NCBI GenBank assembly: GCA_042091375.1
Contig: JBELHO010000007.1
Location: 1 to 64,000 of the forward strand
Direction of reading: 5' to 3'
From: JBELHO01 sp042091375
GTDB lineage: Bacteria; Pseudomonadota; Gammaproteobacteria; Enterobacterales; Alteromonadaceae
Length of the DNA stretch: 64,000 nt
Part shown: positions 62,076 to 64,000 of the stretch, piece by piece
How the letters are laid out: each line of letters begins with the position of its first letter
Position numbering within the stretch: position 1 is the stretch's first letter
The notes under the pieces: model-generated
What the model was told of the DNA's origin: nothing
The model's input: only the letters and a program-made list of their open reading frames with translations
Database searches by the model: none
Made by a program: the position numbers and the translations under genes

Positions 62076-62780
62076 TTAAGTCAAAGATTTGAGTTTAGCC
62101 AACTGCTTTAATTGATGCAGAGAGCCAAGATGGGCGTATATTGAGGGCAAAAAACCTTTTTTTCGCAAGCCTAAATAGTCCTCATCGCTCAGCGCATTTA
62201 ATGCTTTTTCATCAACTAAATACAGACCATTCAAGGCTATTTTCTCACCGTTTAAGTCAATGGTGAGGCTTTGCTCTTGCAACAACTGATGATCCTGAAG
62301 AATTTTAGTAAAAGCTTGGGTTACTTGCATATTTTCATAGTAGGTGCCTAGCACTGTTTTGCGATTTTGCAGGTACTCAGTTTCCTTGCCTTGCTGATCA
62401 AATAACGCCTCGCCAGCATCGTCACTCACCAACTCACTTGACTCGGTAATAACCACTTGCAACTGGTTTGGATCTTGTTCAGTAGGTGCTAAAGCAAAAG
62501 GGTGATGAGTGGCGTATGCTGGTACGTAGCTGCCACGCCATTGTTGTTGATCATAAAAAACATTTTCACCGCTTTTGAAGCCCATGATAGCAACGGCCTG
62601 AAATTCACCTGTTTTGGTATTTTTGACAAAAACAACCGGCATTTCTGCACCCGCTATAGAGAATTCATGCACTAGCAAAGGCAATACTTGTTGCTTATTA
62701 ACATGTGCAAATGTCTTATTTTCTTTAACTTTTAAATGTCCGTGGTCGGTGTAATTTAATGGAGTAACCTTAATTGACAT
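62076..62780 (-). CDS. SapC family protein
   Basis: 234 residues from the ATG at 62780, which has AGGAA 7 nt upstream. The frame extends 31 codons further to 62873, but that part is unlike the family. It starts MSIKVTPLNYTDHGHLKVKE and includes VNKQQVLPLLVHEF, MGFKSGENVFY and RGSYVPAYATHHPFAL, the SapC pattern. SapC proteins were named from the Campylobacter S-layer system. In marine bacteria they recur next to TonB receptors and halogenase-like genes, as here. No signal peptide. Function unproven. Confidence 0.9.
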   Translation of the reverse strand: MSIKVTPLNYTDHGHLKVKENKTFAHVNKQQVLPLLVHEFSIAGAEMPVVFVKNTKTGEFQAVAIMGFKSGENVFYDQQQWRGSYVPAYATHHPFALAPTEQDPNQLQVVITESSELVSDDAGEALFDQQGKETEYLQNRKTVLGTYYENMQVTQAFTKILQDHQLLQEQSLTIDLNGEKIALNGLYLVDEKALNALSDEDYLGLRKKGFLPSIYAHLGSLHQLKQLAKLKSLT

Positions 62781-62876
62781 GAATATTTCCTGCTTTATGG
62801 TATTGCATTGGGTTAAATTAAAAAGTGCAGTCCTTGCAACAAAAGTAAAAAATACATCAAGAACTTTTTTCAAGAT

Positions 62877-62905
62877 AGCATAAACCCAAGCTAAAATTGA
62901 TACAA
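62877..62905 (-). promoter_or_regulatory. Promoter candidate for the sapC-halogenase operon
   Basis: On the minus strand, TTGTAT (62900-62905) is separated by 17 bases from TATGCT (62877-62882). This gives a leader of roughly 90 nt before the sapC ATG. Further upstream, CATATAG-AACAA-CTATATG (about 62979-62997) is a perfect 7-bp inverted repeat. The remainder of 62781-63152 shows nothing else besides the TonB-receptor terminator. Confidence 0.4.
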
Positions 62906-63100
62906 TAATAGCAATTTTATTAATTAACGGTTTGTGCTAGCAAATAAAATAAGCCCCTAACTCAGTCTAAAATTTATCATATAGAACAACTATATGTTGT
63001 CATTTATTAGCCGGCATTTAGCTGTTTTCTGCGGCAATAATTGCTCAACACGCAATACAATTGTTATGCCTACTGCTAATGTTCGGCATTGAAGACCAAT

Positions 63101-63128
63101 AAAAAAAGGGAAGACAAGCTTCCCCTTT
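63101..63128 (-). terminator. Rho-independent terminator of the TonB-dependent receptor gene
   Basis: On the minus strand, GGGAAG (complement of 63119-63124) pairs with CTTCCC (complement of 63108-63113), followed by seven T (63101-63107). It lies 24 bp after the receptor stop codon. It separates the receptor transcript from sapC. Confidence 0.88.
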
Positions 63129-63152
63129 GCAATTGTTTAACAAGCCATTGCT

Positions 63153-64000
63153 TTAGAACTTAAAAGCAACACCGGCATTTACACGAGTAGCCACGGCGTA
63201 TTGATAAACAGGGAAGCCATCAGCGAAACCACTATAAGCAGTATATTGTTGGTTATTTCCGTACTGTTTAGACTCTTCACCCGTCATGTTAACTACATCG
63301 AGTTTAAAAGTAATGTTGTCGTTAAAGTTATAGACAGCGCTTAAATCAAGTGAACCAAAGTCGTCATGTAAACGATTACCGTAGGCGCCTGTTTCACGCA
63401 ACATATACTCTGAACGCCAGTTATAAGATAAACGCACGTAAAACTCATCGCTTTCGTAATAGCCAGTGACGTTATAAGTATGATCAGACGCATCTGTTAA
63501 AAATGGGTTTTGATCATTAAAGGTCATATCGCTGGTTGATGTATCGGTTAAGGTGTAATTGACGATAGTACCAAAGCCATTACCGAAATCTTGTTGATAT
63601 TGTAATTCAACACCAGATATTTGCGCTGATTCGGCATTTTCTGTGGTTTGTGTAGTCCAGCCAAATGCCGCCTCTTCTGGAGGAAGTGGCATTGGGATCT
63701 CAGATGCAGGTACATTTAATTCCGTAAGCACAGTGACAAAATTTTCAACCTGCTTAAAGAAAATTGCCCCTGAAACGAGAGAACTTTCATTAAAGTACCA
63801 CTCTAAACCAAGATCAACTTGATCAGCCATGAAAGGTAATAGTCCAACATTACCGGCCGTCCAAATTTGGTTATTCGGGGTATCATCGTCAACACCTAAC
63901 GGACTTGGGTTAACATACATGTCGTTGTACTGAGGACGAGCCATAGTGCGCGCCACACTGGTGCGTAAAATTAGATCATCATCTAAATCAACCGCTAAGT
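63153..64000 (-). CDS. TonB-dependent receptor, C-terminal part
   Basis: Only the last 282 or so residues are in the window; the frame is open to position 64000. The alternating aromatic beta-strand pattern (YYESDEFYVRLSYNWRSEY, FGSLDLSAVYNFNDNITFKLD) and the terminal phenylalanine (VNAGVAFKF) mark the end of an outer-membrane barrel. TSVARTMARPQYND is typical of the large TonB receptors that import oligosaccharides in Alteromonadales. With sapC and the halogenase-like genes downstream, a glycan uptake role is likely. The plug domain lies outside the window. Confidence 0.92.
   Translation of the reverse strand, partial: LAVDLDDDLILRTSVARTMARPQYNDMYVNPSPLGVDDDTPNNQIWTAGNVGLLPFMADQVDLGLEWYFNESSLVSGAIFFKQVENFVTVLTELNVPASEIPMPLPPEEAAFGWTTQTTENAESAQISGVELQYQQDFGNGFGTIVNYTLTDTSTSDMTFNDQNPFLTDASDHTYNVTGYYESDEFYVRLSYNWRSEYMLRETGAYGNRLHDDFGSLDLSAVYNFNDNITFKLDVVNMTGEESKQYGNNQQYTAYSGFADGFPVYQYAVATRVNAGVAFKF

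Noticed and set aside
62781..62873. N-terminal extension of SapC
   Set aside because: In-frame but not SapC-like; the ATG at 62780 has a good ribosome binding site, and the extension covers the likely promoter leader.
1..64000. tRNA, rRNA, CRISPR arrays, intact insertion sequences or prophage genes
   Set aside because: Looked for by eye on both strands; no cloverleaf with CCA end, no regularly spaced repeats, no intact transposase or integrase frame was found.

Overview
The window looks like a chromosome segment of a marine gammaproteobacterium of the order Alteromonadales, most likely Colwelliaceae or a close relative (inference). The reasons are low GC, a Shewanella/Vibrio-type MSHA pilus locus, MotX, a PLP-type aspartate decarboxylase in place of PanD, a TIGR02922-type small protein, and a GlcNAc/chitin locus of the Shewanella/Xanthomonas type (NagP, NagA, BadF-type NagK, GH20). 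No rRNA, tRNA, CRISPR array or intact mobile element was seen.

Layout: (1) 1-10404, minus strand: the MSHA type IV pilus locus from MshI to the first codons of a prepilin. A good promoter lies upstream of mshI, and a gene-free gap separates the secretory and structural parts. (2) 10609-17264: a PLP D-cysteine desulfhydrase-like gene, the rpsF-rpsR-rplI ribosomal operon (no priB between rpsF and rpsR), rlmB, rnr and motX. (3) 17508-19832: a diguanylate cyclase and an HD-GYP phosphodiesterase. (4) 19940-44928: a long block whose gene content and order largely follow the E. coli 3-4 min region (erpA, clc, hemL, mrcB, hrpB, sfsA, dksA, gluQ, pcnB, folK, panB, panC, yadG/yadH). It is interspersed with hemJ, pyrB, pepB, two small STAS-like genes and panP, which replaces panD. 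(5) 45141-48257: a DPP4-like lipoprotein peptidase and two small conserved genes. (6) 48709-55226: the GlcNAc locus nagP, nagA, nagK and hex. NagR-like palindromes lie in front of nagK and hex, and a 35-codon ORF overlaps both nagK and nagA. (7) 55549-58947: a TPR-sulfotransferase and then a gene-poor, decaying stretch that includes a broken MotA/TolQ-like gene. (8) 58948-64000: two tandem tryptophan-halogenase-like flavoproteins, SapC, and the C-terminal end of a TonB-dependent receptor, a gene set that recurs in glycan-uptake clusters.

How the parts fit: the pilus ATPase MshE carries c-di-GMP-binding MshEN motifs, and c-di-GMP synthesis and breakdown genes lie a few kb away. Regions 6 and 8 together look like capture, hydrolysis, import and catabolism of chitin-derived sugars; GlcN6P deaminase (nagB) and the regulator NagR are not in the window. 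The most unusual details are an apparent AUU start for hrpB, the micro-ORF bridging nagK and nagA, the paired halogenases lacking the canonical WxWxIP proline, and the decay zone beside them.
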